NCBI GenBank assembly: GCA_002449845.1
Contig: DJXW01000015.1
Span: forward strand, 1-16,991
Source of the DNA: Prevotella sp. UBA6994
GTDB lineage: Bacteria; Bacteroidota; Bacteroidia; Bacteroidales; Bacteroidaceae
Length of the DNA: 16,991 nucleotides
Direction of reading: 5' to 3'
Shown here in pieces: positions 1 to 7,479 of this stretch (position 1 is the first letter of the stretch; every line of letters begins with the position of its first letter). A program made the translations under genes and the position numbers. The notes under the pieces are model-generated. The model ran no database searches. It was not told the DNA's origin and worked only from the letters and a program-made list of their open reading frames with translations.

Positions 1-182
1 AGTATTTGCAAATCGCTTTATATCAGAGATTTGCTTCTTAAACGGTAGAAAAGTGATGACGTGCATTCTAAAGAAGCTAAAAAAGGAGAAGATTTAACGT
101 TTTTAACTTTTGTATACGAAAGATTGAACACATAAAATACTAAGGTGAAGATCTCAGAACATCAATCTGTAATATATGACAA

Positions 183-212
183 GAAAAAAGCCATAGTGAA
201 TTTCGCCATGGC
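183..212 (-). terminator. Intrinsic terminator after the DUF2188 gene
   Basis: Read on the minus strand, a short imperfect hairpin (GCCAT...ATGGC, positions 190-212) is followed by six U residues (complement of 184-189). It lies about 75 bases downstream of the DUF2188 stop codon and would end that transcript. The stem is short, but the U-run makes the call reasonable. Confidence 0.55.
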
Positions 213-285
213 ACATCTTTACTTTACCACAACCTGCCCCTGTGGTATTAGGGCTCTTCTCTAAACGGAGAGAATGCTGAGAAAC

Positions 286-507
286 TTATCCTCTTGGGGG
301 AAATGGGTCCTTTCCATGAGAGTCCCTTTCTCGAATCCGTCCATTACGACCGTGAATAAATAGTTCGGAATGCTGGTTCTTGGAAATTTGACGAGCAGCA
401 GCAATTGCATCGGACTGCTTATCAAATGTTGAAGTCAGTCTTGAATTGCCTTCGCCTTTAATACCCCACTTATCTCCAGCAGGAACAACATGTTGTTTTT
501 TTCTCAT
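286..507 (-). CDS. DUF2188 family small protein
   Basis: A 73-residue protein with no known biochemical role. The body matches the DUF2188 pattern: HVVPxxxxWxIKGEGNSR near residues 6-23, a run of alternating helix residues with AAARQISKNQ, then the signature SELFIHGRNGRIRERDS (about 47-63) and a DPFPP end. Its length is typical for the family, so it looks complete. The gene points away from the defence genes to its right and is probably a single-gene unit with its own terminator. The start codon is preceded by AAAGGAGGTG, an almost complete match to the anti-SD end of 16S rRNA, which is unusual for Bacteroidota. The family assignment comes from recognised motifs; any role in stress or defence would be guesswork. 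Confidence 0.85.
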   Translation of the reverse strand: MRKKQHVVPAGDKWGIKGEGNSRLTSTFDKQSDAIAAARQISKNQHSELFIHGRNGRIRERDSHGKDPFPPRG

Positions 508-513
508 CTATTA

Positions 514-524
514 CACCTCCTTTC
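514..524 (-). promoter_or_regulatory. Strong Shine-Dalgarno site of the DUF2188 gene
   Basis: On the minus strand AAAGGAGGTG lies six to seven bases before the ATG at 505-507. Most genes in this window have no such site, as expected in Bacteroidota where SD pairing is little used. The site fixes the start codon of the DUF2188 gene and hints at a different ancestry or an unusual expression demand. Confidence 0.75.
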
Positions 525-679
525 TGCGCCCAGTTTAACGAACACGTCATAGCGCTTTATATTATTCGTGCAAATATCAAGCCACAGTCAAATTTCTGAT
601 AAAACAGTGTTAAGAACTGACAAAATGACAATGTATAATATGTTTTTTTGTCGTATTTATGCATATTTAACGCAAATAA

Positions 680-712
680 TTGTCTAAGGTTTGAAATAAA
701 TTTTTATCTTTG
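680..712 (+). promoter_or_regulatory. Bacteroidota-type promoter for the ATPase/RloB pair
   Basis: TTG at 680-682 and TATCTTTG at 705-712 (TAnnTTTG consensus) are separated by 22 bases, slightly long compared with the usual 19-21. The -7 box ends 32 bases before the ATPase ATG at 745. The surrounding 540-700 region is AT-rich and holds no convincing gene. Confidence 0.6.
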
Positions 713-744
713 CAACGAAATTTCACGAAATATCAGACATCATT

Positions 745-2088
745 ATGTTATTGTCAGCCAAATTTGAAAACATTTACTCGTTTAACGAGGAAACGCGCAT
801 CTTGTTCACAGCCAGCAAGAGCGATCAACTACCGTTGCAAGTGTCACGTGCGGAGAAGCGAGATGATATATCTGTACTCCGTATGGGACTGATTTACGGT
901 GCCAATGCTTCTGGAAAGTCAAACATTATAAAATGTTTGGCGATTATCAAGGAGTTTGCCTTGAATGGTTGGAGCAACCTCAAATATAATTACTTCAAGA
1001 TGACTGATGAACCCCAAGAGCGTTCGAGTATCGAATTGGAGTTCAAGGCAGACAATCAGTTCTTTGCTTACGGAGTAGCTTTCTCAAAGGGCGGCTTGCT
1101 TGAGGAATGGCTATATAAGACTGGCAGCCGCAATGACACCATGATCTTTGAGCGTAAACGTGATGGTGATAGTTGGGATAATACTATTGCACCTCAGTTC
1201 CTAAAGGATGAGGATGGACAATTCTTGAAGTTCCTGATTGATGGCACTCCTACCAAGGGTACTTTCTTAAGTGAGTATATAAAGCGTAACGGAAAGGGAA
1301 TAGATGCGATTAAGTCTGCTCGTAAATGGTTTGATAATCTGAATATCATCTTCCCCAATACTCATAGAACGGATTTCCCATTCCGAGTTGTGAACGACAC
1401 CCAGTTCAGAACTGTGATGCGCGAACTGCTAAATTATTTTGGAACAGGAATCTCAGACCTTCGTCGCGTAGAGTCTAAACCTGAAGAATTGGGCATTCCC
1501 GACGAAATCCGTCAAAAGATTGAGGAAAGTCTTGAAGGCAAAGGCTCCGAAACTGGTGTAGTGATTCACAATGAGAACCGCTTCATCTTTGCAGAAAAAG
1601 ACAAGTCGAAGAATCTGAAGTGGCATGAGCTGAAAACCATACACAAGAAGGATGGCAGTAATTCAGATTATATATTCGAAATGTTCGAAGAGTCTGATGG
1701 AACGTCACGTCTGTTCGATTTCATTCCAATGCTTATCGATATGCGTGCTAATGATGCTGTCTATGTGATTGACGAGGTTGACAGGAGCCTGCATCCAATG
1801 TTGACATTGAAATTATTAGAAATGTATAACAGCTTGCTTAGAAGCGATTCGCAAATGCAGTTAATATGCACGACCCACGAATCAAATCTACTTTCTACAG
1901 CCCCTATCCGCCAGGATGAAGTCTGGTTTGTGGAGAAAGATAAGAAAGGAGAAAGCCATTTGTCTTCACTCTGTGAGTACAAACCGAGGGAGAATGTTCA
2001 GAAAGGTTATCTGAACGGTCGCTATGGAGCGATACCATTCTTTGGCGAACTGAATAATATTCATTGGGATTATGCGAAGCAGGAATAG
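745..2088 (+). CDS. AAA15/RloA-AbiLi-like ABC-type ATPase of a two-gene defence module
   Basis: A 447-residue cytoplasmic ATPase of the AAA15/AAA_21 (SMC/ABC-like) group. Seen directly: Walker A GANASGKSN at residues 52-60, a signature-like DGTSRL at about 318-323, Walker B VYVIDEVDRSLHP at about 339-351, and an H-loop TTHE at 376-379. The split of Walker A near the N-terminus and Walker B/signature near the C-terminus is typical, and the length fits a full protein. Its 3' end overlaps the next gene, which encodes an RloB-like protein. That pairing is known as RloA/RloB, or AbiLi/AbiLii of lactococcal abortive infection, and resembles AriA/AriB of PARIS. By analogy the ATPase probably senses phage and controls the partner effector; this role is inferred. 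A promoter precedes it at 680-712. Confidence 0.88.
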   Translation: MLLSAKFENIYSFNEETRILFTASKSDQLPLQVSRAEKRDDISVLRMGLIYGANASGKSNIIKCLAIIKEFALNGWSNLKYNYFKMTDEPQERSSIELEFKADNQFFAYGVAFSKGGLLEEWLYKTGSRNDTMIFERKRDGDSWDNTIAPQFLKDEDGQFLKFLIDGTPTKGTFLSEYIKRNGKGIDAIKSARKWFDNLNIIFPNTHRTDFPFRVVNDTQFRTVMRELLNYFGTGISDLRRVESKPEELGIPDEIRQKIEESLEGKGSETGVVIHNENRFIFAEKDKSKNLKWHELKTIHKKDGSNSDYIFEMFEESDGTSRLFDFIPMLIDMRANDAVYVIDEVDRSLHPMLTLKLLEMYNSLLRSDSQMQLICTTHESNLLSTAPIRQDEVWFVEKDKKGESHLSSLCEYKPRENVQKGYLNGRYGAIPFFGELNNIHWDYAKQE

Positions 2089-2734
2089 TTTGATGCGCGA
2101 ACGTCGCGAGGCATTTCGTGACGCTCGCCTTATAGTCATAGCCTCCGAGGGCAAAGACACGGAGCGGATATATTTCAAGGCATTAGCCAAAGAATATACC
2201 AATCCCCGTGTGCACGTACATATCCTGGAACGAAGTGAAGCAGAGCAGAACAACTCCAGTCCAGACCATGTGTTAAAACAACTCAATGACTACAAAAGCC
2301 AATATGAGTTAGAGGCGGATGACGAACTCTGGTTAGTAGTAGACAAAGACCGCTGGACTGAGGCCATGCTTTCTCGTGTTGCTACGGAATGTTCGCAGGA
2401 AGTTGCTATGCACATGGCTTTAAGCAATCCCTGTTTCGAACTTTGGCTATTATTGCATATAGAAGATTCAGCATTGCTGACACCCGAAGAACAGAAACAA
2501 TGGATAGAGAATCGCCGAAAGTCTAAAAATAGCGACCCATATTTGAAGGTTCGGTTGCGTCAGAAGATGGGTTCTTATCATGAGTCATCCTACGATGCAC
2601 TAGCTTTGATAGCTCATGTAGAAGATGCTATAGAGCGGGCAAGGGCATTGGACAAGAATCCGAATGACCGTTGGCCGCAAACTCTCGGTACGCGAGTGTA
2701 CCTATTGGCTGAAAGCGTGATGAATAGGAACTAA
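2072..2734 (+). CDS. rloB: RloB-like (AbiLii-like) TOPRIM-type effector
   Basis: A 220-residue protein of the RloB family, the usual partner of the ATPase encoded just upstream. Visible hallmarks are the acidic SEGKDTE near residues 25-31, the DKD motif in LWLVVDKDRW at 91-93, and NPCFELWLLLH at 119-129, a strong RloB signature. The SEGxxTE and DxD arrangement resembles a TOPRIM fold as in OLD nucleases and AriB, so a nuclease-type effector is plausible; which nucleic acid it cuts is not known from the sequence. The start at 2072 overlaps the ATPase gene by 17 bases. A second ATG at 2093, five bases past the ATPase stop, would remove only seven residues and could be the true start. Translational coupling is likely either way. 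Confidence 0.86.
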   Translation: MRSRNSLMRERREAFRDARLIVIASEGKDTERIYFKALAKEYTNPRVHVHILERSEAEQNNSSPDHVLKQLNDYKSQYELEADDELWLVVDKDRWTEAMLSRVATECSQEVAMHMALSNPCFELWLLLHIEDSALLTPEEQKQWIENRRKSKNSDPYLKVRLRQKMGSYHESSYDALALIAHVEDAIERARALDKNPNDRWPQTLGTRVYLLAESVMNRN

Positions 2735-2924
2735 TTTCTTACTATCTTCAGACTATAGCCAATGCCAGTCGGTCTATGGAAGAGAAACTTATGAGTGACA
2801 GAGATTATACCTACTCCTTATACCTACTCTGAACTAGAACGGTTGAAGGAAAGGTTGGGAAGCATATAAAATTGCTTTGAATCTATAAAAAACGTCCTGA
2901 TAAAAATGTAAATAATAATGCAAT

Positions 2925-4361
2925 ATGGAAGATATTATAAAAGAAGCTCAAAGCGTGCTTAACAATGGAGGAAACATTATCAAGACCCGTGATGACCGTG
3001 AGCTGATACTCGTTGATAAGGACGGAAAAATACAGAATGCAGATAGCTGTGGATGGTTGCCCGAGAATGATGGGAAAATAAACAAATCTGTGTTCCGTAC
3101 ACGTATTGAGCCATGGTTGACTTCTCTATTTCAGTCAGAGCACCTATCGCTACTCTGTGGTTCTGGAATAACCAATGCCGTTAGTTTTTTGGCTGGTGGT
3201 AGTGGTGGCACAACGATGGCTGCAAGCTCTTTCACAACGTATAAAAACGAGATTGAAGAGGCAGCCAAGAAATCTGCAAAAGCCAGCGGACGTGATAGCG
3301 GAAATATAGAAGATCAGATTAGGACTGCAAATGATTTATTGCGTGGTCTTAAGATTTTGAATAAAAACACGGAAGCAGATTCATTAGAAAAGGAGCTAAA
3401 TGCTATCATCAGTGCGTTTGCCAAGTCGATTTTGGAGTCAGAAAAGGCTATTGCAACTGCAGCAGACGATAAACGTGAAAATGCTTATTCCGTATTGGTA
3501 AACTTTTTATTGAGCTTTGCAAGCAGAACGGGAAACCGCGAGAGGCTGAATATCTTTACTACAAACTATGACCGATTGATAGAGGTAGGCGCAGAATTGG
3601 CAGGTATTCATCTGATGGATAGGTTTGTGGGAACAATGATGCCCATATTCCGTTCATCCAGACTAAATCTTGATATTCACTATAATCCGCCAGGAATACG
3701 TGGTGAGCCTCGCTATTTAGAAGGTGTTGCCCGATTGACCAAGTTACACGGTTCTGTTGATTGGGTACAAAATGAGGACGAAATAAGACGAATAGGATTA
3801 CCATTTGGAGCTGATGATATTGCTCCTTATTTGAATGCTCCAGGTTTGAAAGGGGCTGATTCACTGAAGCTGATGATATATCCCAATTCTGCCAAAGACC
3901 GAGAGACTGCAGAATATCCATACGTGGAACTTTTCAGAGACTTTGCCGCGGCTATATGCCGGCCTAACAGTACTTTGGTAACATATGGCTATGGTTTTGG
4001 GGACGAACATATCAACCGTGTTATTCATGATATGCTTACGATTCCTTCTACACATCTGGTCGTTATTTCTTTCAACGACCCGATTGGAAGAATCCTACAA
4101 TTCTATTATGAATCCGCTCACTATGCGCAGATGTCTGTGCTGATGGGTAGTAACCTAGGTAACATTACCAATCTGGCTAACGACTATTTACCAAAATCTG
4201 CTATTGACAGAACCACTATCCGCATGGCAGAACTTCTGCAACATCGTATGGGAGCGGCTTCAAGCGCTTCTTCCCTTTCTGCAACTGCTACATCTTTGAC
4301 AGGTTCCGCTACATCTTCTACCACCACAACATCAACTTTACACTCAACACTTGCAAAATGA
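2925..4361 (+). CDS. SIR2-like NADase of the SIR2-HerA anti-phage system
   Basis: A 478-residue SIR2-fold protein. Motifs in order: LLCGSGIT at residues 77-83 (Rossmann glycine loop), FTTNYDRLIE at 211-220 (NAD-binding), LHGSVDW at 274-280 with the likely catalytic His275, and GYGFGDEHINRVI at 355-367. A helical insertion rich in Lys/Glu/Ala fills about 105-185. The last 35 residues are almost only Ser, Thr and Ala, an odd low-complexity tail. The stop codon overlaps the ATG of the HerA-type gene (ATGA), so the two are translated together. In characterised SIR2-HerA systems the two proteins form a large complex that depletes NAD+ on phage infection; the same role is inferred here. The gap to rloB is 190 bases and no clean promoter was found there. 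Confidence 0.92.
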   Translation: MEDIIKEAQSVLNNGGNIIKTRDDRELILVDKDGKIQNADSCGWLPENDGKINKSVFRTRIEPWLTSLFQSEHLSLLCGSGITNAVSFLAGGSGGTTMAASSFTTYKNEIEEAAKKSAKASGRDSGNIEDQIRTANDLLRGLKILNKNTEADSLEKELNAIISAFAKSILESEKAIATAADDKRENAYSVLVNFLLSFASRTGNRERLNIFTTNYDRLIEVGAELAGIHLMDRFVGTMMPIFRSSRLNLDIHYNPPGIRGEPRYLEGVARLTKLHGSVDWVQNEDEIRRIGLPFGADDIAPYLNAPGLKGADSLKLMIYPNSAKDRETAEYPYVELFRDFAAAICRPNSTLVTYGYGFGDEHINRVIHDMLTIPSTHLVVISFNDPIGRILQFYYESAHYAQMSVLMGSNLGNITNLANDYLPKSAIDRTTIRMAELLQHRMGAASSASSLSATATSLTGSATSSTTTTSTLHSTLAK

Positions 4362-6400
4362 CAACAACACCCATAGAACAGTTAGCCTCGCTGAGAGTAG
4401 GGACGGTGGAATTTATCTCGCCTGACAGAATAGAGGTGCAACTGGATATTGAGTCACCAGACAGTGTGGCGCTAAATACTGGGACACCTCGAAACTTTCC
4501 ACGTATTAACGGGTATGTGATGATTCCTGTGGACTTAGGGTTCGTGGTGGGGCAAGTTTCGTGGATAACCATCCAACGTTCTCCATACCCGAAACGAAGC
4601 GGATTCCAAGACTTTGGTTTGATTGATTTGCCTTTCCCATTGAGGAAGATGGAACTACAACCGGTAGGGACTCTAATTGCTTCAGAAAAAGGCTATAAGT
4701 TTAAGCGTGGGCTTGAAACATTTCCATCTGTTGGAGACATTGTTATCCTACCGACAGAAACTCAGTTAAAATCGATTATTGAGTCTGGCGAGAACAGAAG
4801 AGTGTATATAGGCAATAGTCCTCTGGTAGGAAATGCCAAGGTGATGATAGACCCAGACAGGTTGTTTGGTAGGCATCTGGCAGTCCTTGGCAATACGGGA
4901 AGTGGCAAGTCATGTTCTGTAGCAGGGCTTATCAGGTGGTCTTTGGAAAGCGCAAACATCAGTAAGACAAAAAAAGACATTCCAGTCAATAGCAGGTTTA
5001 TTGTGCTTGACCCAAATGGAGAATACAGCAAGGCGTTTGCAGATAAGAAGGAGGCAAATATTTATTCCGTGAATATAGAGGATGGTGACGGCAGAAAACA
5101 GTTAGAAGTACCTCTCTGGTTCTGGAATACGGATGAATGGTGTGGCTTCACCAAGGCTTCGCCAAAGACACATAGGACAACTATAGTGCATGCGCTGAAG
5201 TCTGTGAGGAGTGGAAATGTATTTGAAGAAGTGTCGAGACAAAGCGAGTTAGCAAGTTTCGTAAGGACGGCGATAGATACTATTCAGGTTTGCAAAGCCT
5301 CTGGAACCCCATGGGGTAAATTCCCCTTGCCTAAGAACTTCCATCAATCTTTTGAAAAATTGGTCAGTGGCATTACGAGTGAGGACGGTTTCTCTGATGA
5401 TCTCAATAATGCAATTCAGGCATTTAGTGTAAAAGCTAATGAACTGATAGTAGCAAGGAGCGGGCAATATCCACATTATGACTACACCAGAGCAGATGTC
5501 GATGATTTGATTGCTCTTTTAAAGGAAGTATATCTGAAAGCAGGGGGTAGAGAAGAGGAGTTCCTTCCAACAGATGAAGACAGTCCCATTCCATTTTCAG
5601 GTGATAATTTTGTGCGCTCCATTGAAGCCAATGCAGAAATTCTCAATACTACAGACTATATAGTGACACTGATGCCCCGCATCAAGACGCTTTTGTCGGA
5701 TGTGAGAGTGAAAAAGGTGATAGATGACACATCACTGGAGTTGAGTGATTGGTTGGGCGAATATATTGGTTCGGATAACAAAGAATCACTGACAATTATC
5801 GACCTGTCGTTGCTTCCTTCAGACGTGACAAGCATAATCACAGCAGTCATTGCTAGGATGGTATTTGAGGCACAACAAAGATACCTTAAACTGAACAAGG
5901 CTTGTCTGCCAACAGTTTTGGTAATGGAAGAGGCTCACTATTTCGTGAAACGTTATAATGATGACGCTGAGAACACGGGGCCAACGACTCAATGCTGCAA
6001 AGTGTTTGAGAAGATAGCCCGTGAAGGACGTAAATTTGGATTAGGACTTGTTCTGTCATCGCAAAGACCCTCTGAGCTTTCACCCACGGTTTTGTCACAG
6101 TGTAATTCATTCTTGTTGCATAGAATCTCCAATGACCGTGATCAGGAATTGGTTCAACGCTTGCTGCCCGACAATATGCGAGGGATACTGCGTGAAATGC
6201 CATCATTGCCCTCACAATATGCTGTATTGCTTGGTTGGGCATCGGAGCTGCCAGTTATGGTAAAAATGAGAACTCTCCCAGAAGCTCAACGTCCTCAGTC
6301 AGATGATCCCGACTATTGGAATGTATGGACTGGTGCAAAGGAACGTAAGATAGATTGGAAGAGTATTGCTAATGAGTGGCAAAACAAAAGAACAGAGTAA
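4358..6400 (+). CDS. HerA-type hexameric ATPase (DUF87) partner of SIR2
   Basis: A 680-residue HerA/FtsK-superfamily ATPase. An N-terminal beta-rich HAS-barrel-like region covers roughly residues 1-160, followed by Walker A GNTGSGKS at 178-185, Walker B LVMEEAH at 521-527, and SSQRPSELSPTVLSQC from 567, a typical HerA motif that reports nucleotide state and includes an arginine. An insertion of about 250 residues lies between the two Walker motifs. The length is usual for defence HerA proteins. The 4-base overlap with the SIR2-like gene shows a dedicated pair. In studied SIR2-HerA systems HerA forms a ring scaffold that activates SIR2 and may act on DNA; that is family knowledge, not visible here. 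A perfect 17-bp hairpin follows the stop codon. Confidence 0.93.
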   Translation: MTTTPIEQLASLRVGTVEFISPDRIEVQLDIESPDSVALNTGTPRNFPRINGYVMIPVDLGFVVGQVSWITIQRSPYPKRSGFQDFGLIDLPFPLRKMELQPVGTLIASEKGYKFKRGLETFPSVGDIVILPTETQLKSIIESGENRRVYIGNSPLVGNAKVMIDPDRLFGRHLAVLGNTGSGKSCSVAGLIRWSLESANISKTKKDIPVNSRFIVLDPNGEYSKAFADKKEANIYSVNIEDGDGRKQLEVPLWFWNTDEWCGFTKASPKTHRTTIVHALKSVRSGNVFEEVSRQSELASFVRTAIDTIQVCKASGTPWGKFPLPKNFHQSFEKLVSGITSEDGFSDDLNNAIQAFSVKANELIVARSGQYPHYDYTRADVDDLIALLKEVYLKAGGREEEFLPTDEDSPIPFSGDNFVRSIEANAEILNTTDYIVTLMPRIKTLLSDVRVKKVIDDTSLELSDWLGEYIGSDNKESLTIIDLSLLPSDVTSIITAVIARMVFEAQQRYLKLNKACLPTVLVMEEAHYFVKRYNDDAENTGPTTQCCKVFEKIAREGRKFGLGLVLSSQRPSELSPTVLSQCNSFLLHRISNDRDQELVQRLLPDNMRGILREMPSLPSQYAVLLGWASELPVMVKMRTLPEAQRPQSDDPDYWNVWTGAKERKIDWKSIANEWQNKRTE

Positions 6401-6415
6401 TAAGTTTTTTTAGTC

Positions 6416-6462
6416 AATCTCAGGCGGAAACTTGCAAAATAACGCAGTTTCCGCCTGAGATT
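6416..6462. terminator. Perfect 17-bp inverted repeat between convergent genes
   Basis: Arms 6416-6432 and 6446-6462 are perfect reverse complements (core CTCAGGCGGAAACT) around a 13-base loop. The repeat sits 16 bases after the herA-like stop codon and 22 bases from the stop codon of the facing type III restriction remnant, so it probably ends transcription from both sides. There is no clear U-run after either arm, so it may also work as an RNA 3'-end stabiliser. Confidence 0.65.
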
Positions 6463-6483
6463 ATCAGTACGAAGTTAAGCAAA

Positions 6484-6889
6484 TTACTTCGTTACAATAT
6501 CATACAGACTCTTGTAGTCCTTGGCAATGTCGTAGATGTAGCCATTGTCGCTGTTGGCTTTGAAGTGACGACGGGCACACTCAATCTTACTTTCCTCGGA
6601 GCTGAGAACCCTGAAGGTCACTGCCTTTGGATTCCGCCACAAAATATACGTGCTTGACACTTCCTTCCCTGAAAGCTACAGCCCAGTCGGGATTGTACTT
6701 GCCCATTGGGGTGTTGATGTAGAAGCCGTTAGGCAACTTGGTATAGACTGTTACCTCATTACGCGATTCCAACTGATTAGCGAAATCCATCTCAATGCCT
6801 TTTGAGTCAACTACCACAAGGTCGTAGAGAGACTTGTGCGACTTCAAGGCGTTCACACCCTAGCGACCTTTCAGTGCCGATGCTTCTGT
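6484..6889 (-). pseudogene. Decayed C-terminal end of a type III restriction endonuclease (Res)
   Basis: The minus strand encodes the nuclease end of a type III Res subunit. ASALKGR is followed by a TAG stop at 6860-6862, then GVNALKSHKSLYDLVVVDSKGIEMDFANQLE, then VTVYTKLPNGFYINTPMGKYNPDWAV with a later YFVAESKG, matching the PD-(D/E)XK region (PDWA...ExKG). After SQLRG near 6592-6600 the frame breaks. The other frame continues with EESKIECARRHFKANSDNG and ends IAKDYKSLYDIVTK at 6484-6486. Thus there is at least one nonsense mutation and one small frameshift deletion. The helicase part and the mod methyltransferase are absent. Family identity is from recognised motifs and was not checked by search. 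An 89-residue piece with a GTG start (6587-6856) is open but is not likely to work. Confidence 0.82.
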
Positions 6890-6902
6890 TTAATCATGTA
6901 AA

Positions 6903-6985
6903 TCACACAGGTTCCATATTTATCCATTCGCTTTGCTCATCGGTAATTAAATGTTTTGTCTTTAACAACAACCAGCCACGGCCTT
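6903..6985 (-). pseudogene. Possible short gene remnant
   Basis: On the minus strand a short open stretch reads GRGWLLLKTKHLITDEQSEWINMEPV and ends in TGA at 6903-6905. It has the look of a real protein end and faintly resembles the WLLLKNxENLTxEQ stretch of ISL3-type transposases, but it is too short to prove. No start codon and no upstream continuation are visible. It lies just before the type III restriction remnant, in what appears to be a zone of gene decay. Confidence 0.25.
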
Positions 6986-7009
6986 AGACCGATGCTATGG
7001 TTACCACAT

Positions 7010-7249
7010 TCAGCTTCTATACTGCCTCAAAAACTCTATCACAGCCTCATGCTGCCGCTGTTGCTGCACCATCCACTCGTTATACTCATTCAATAACCGC
7101 ATGAAATGCTCCGTATTTTCTTGCCTATCAATAGCAGAACACATCCTCTCTGCTATCTGCGGAGGGAAATTGTTTCTAATAATCGTTTTCTGTGTCTCAT
7201 TAGAAACCTTCTTCACTACTATATTGTATAAATCTTGTATTGTTATCAT
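7010..7249 (-). CDS. Small hypothetical helical protein
   Basis: A 79-residue hydrophilic protein, not recognised. It has no signal peptide or membrane segment; the sequence is mostly helical with a Gln/Arg-rich end (WMVQQQRQHEAVIEFLRQYRS). An AAGGAA precedes the ATG at short distance. A TATATTTG box at 7293-7300 on the same strand fits a Bacteroidota -7 element but has no good -33 partner. The composition looks like a true protein, and the antisense open frame (7101-7301) is hydrophobic and shadow-like. It could be an intact small gene or the leftover of a larger deleted module next to the restriction remnant. Confidence 0.55.
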   Translation of the reverse strand: MITIQDLYNIVVKKVSNETQKTIIRNNFPPQIAERMCSAIDRQENTEHFMRLLNEYNEWMVQQQRQHEAVIEFLRQYRS

Positions 7250-7444
7250 TTCCTTAATTATGAGCCATAATTGCCTTCGTTTGTTCTGCTGGCAAATATA
7301 GTGCTATATTTTGCTTACCGAATATTGATTCTAATTTTACCTTGCAAAGGTACTCATTTTTATCGAGAGTCGAGCATCTCTTTGGCGTTTCGCGCGTATT
7401 TTAAGCAAATTTTATCTAAAAACACATCTATTGGAGAGTAAAAG

Positions 7445-7476
7445 TTGCGTTAATTGAAGTTTTTTAATTAACTTTG
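7445..7476 (+). promoter_or_regulatory. Bacteroidota promoter of the structured leader and J-domain operon
   Basis: TTG at 7445-7447 and TAACTTTG at 7469-7476 are spaced by 21 bases, a good match to the sigma-ABfr type promoter. Transcription should start at about 7480-7485, giving an unusually long leader of about 260 bases before the ATG at 7743. Confidence 0.7.
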
Positions 7477-7479
7477 CAA

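Noticed and set aside
710..892. Short plus-strand frame overlapping the ATPase start
   Set aside because: It is out of frame with the ATPase, starts inside the promoter box and has no recognisable features.
6376..6657. Plus-strand open frame of 93 codons after the herA-like gene
   Set aside because: It overlaps the end of herA, runs through the inverted repeat and lies antisense to the clearly readable type III Res remnant.
7101..7301. Plus-strand hydrophobic open frame antisense to the small gene at 7010-7249
   Set aside because: Its hydrophobicity comes from reading the complement of hydrophilic codons; the minus-strand reading has better protein character and an upstream AAGGAA.
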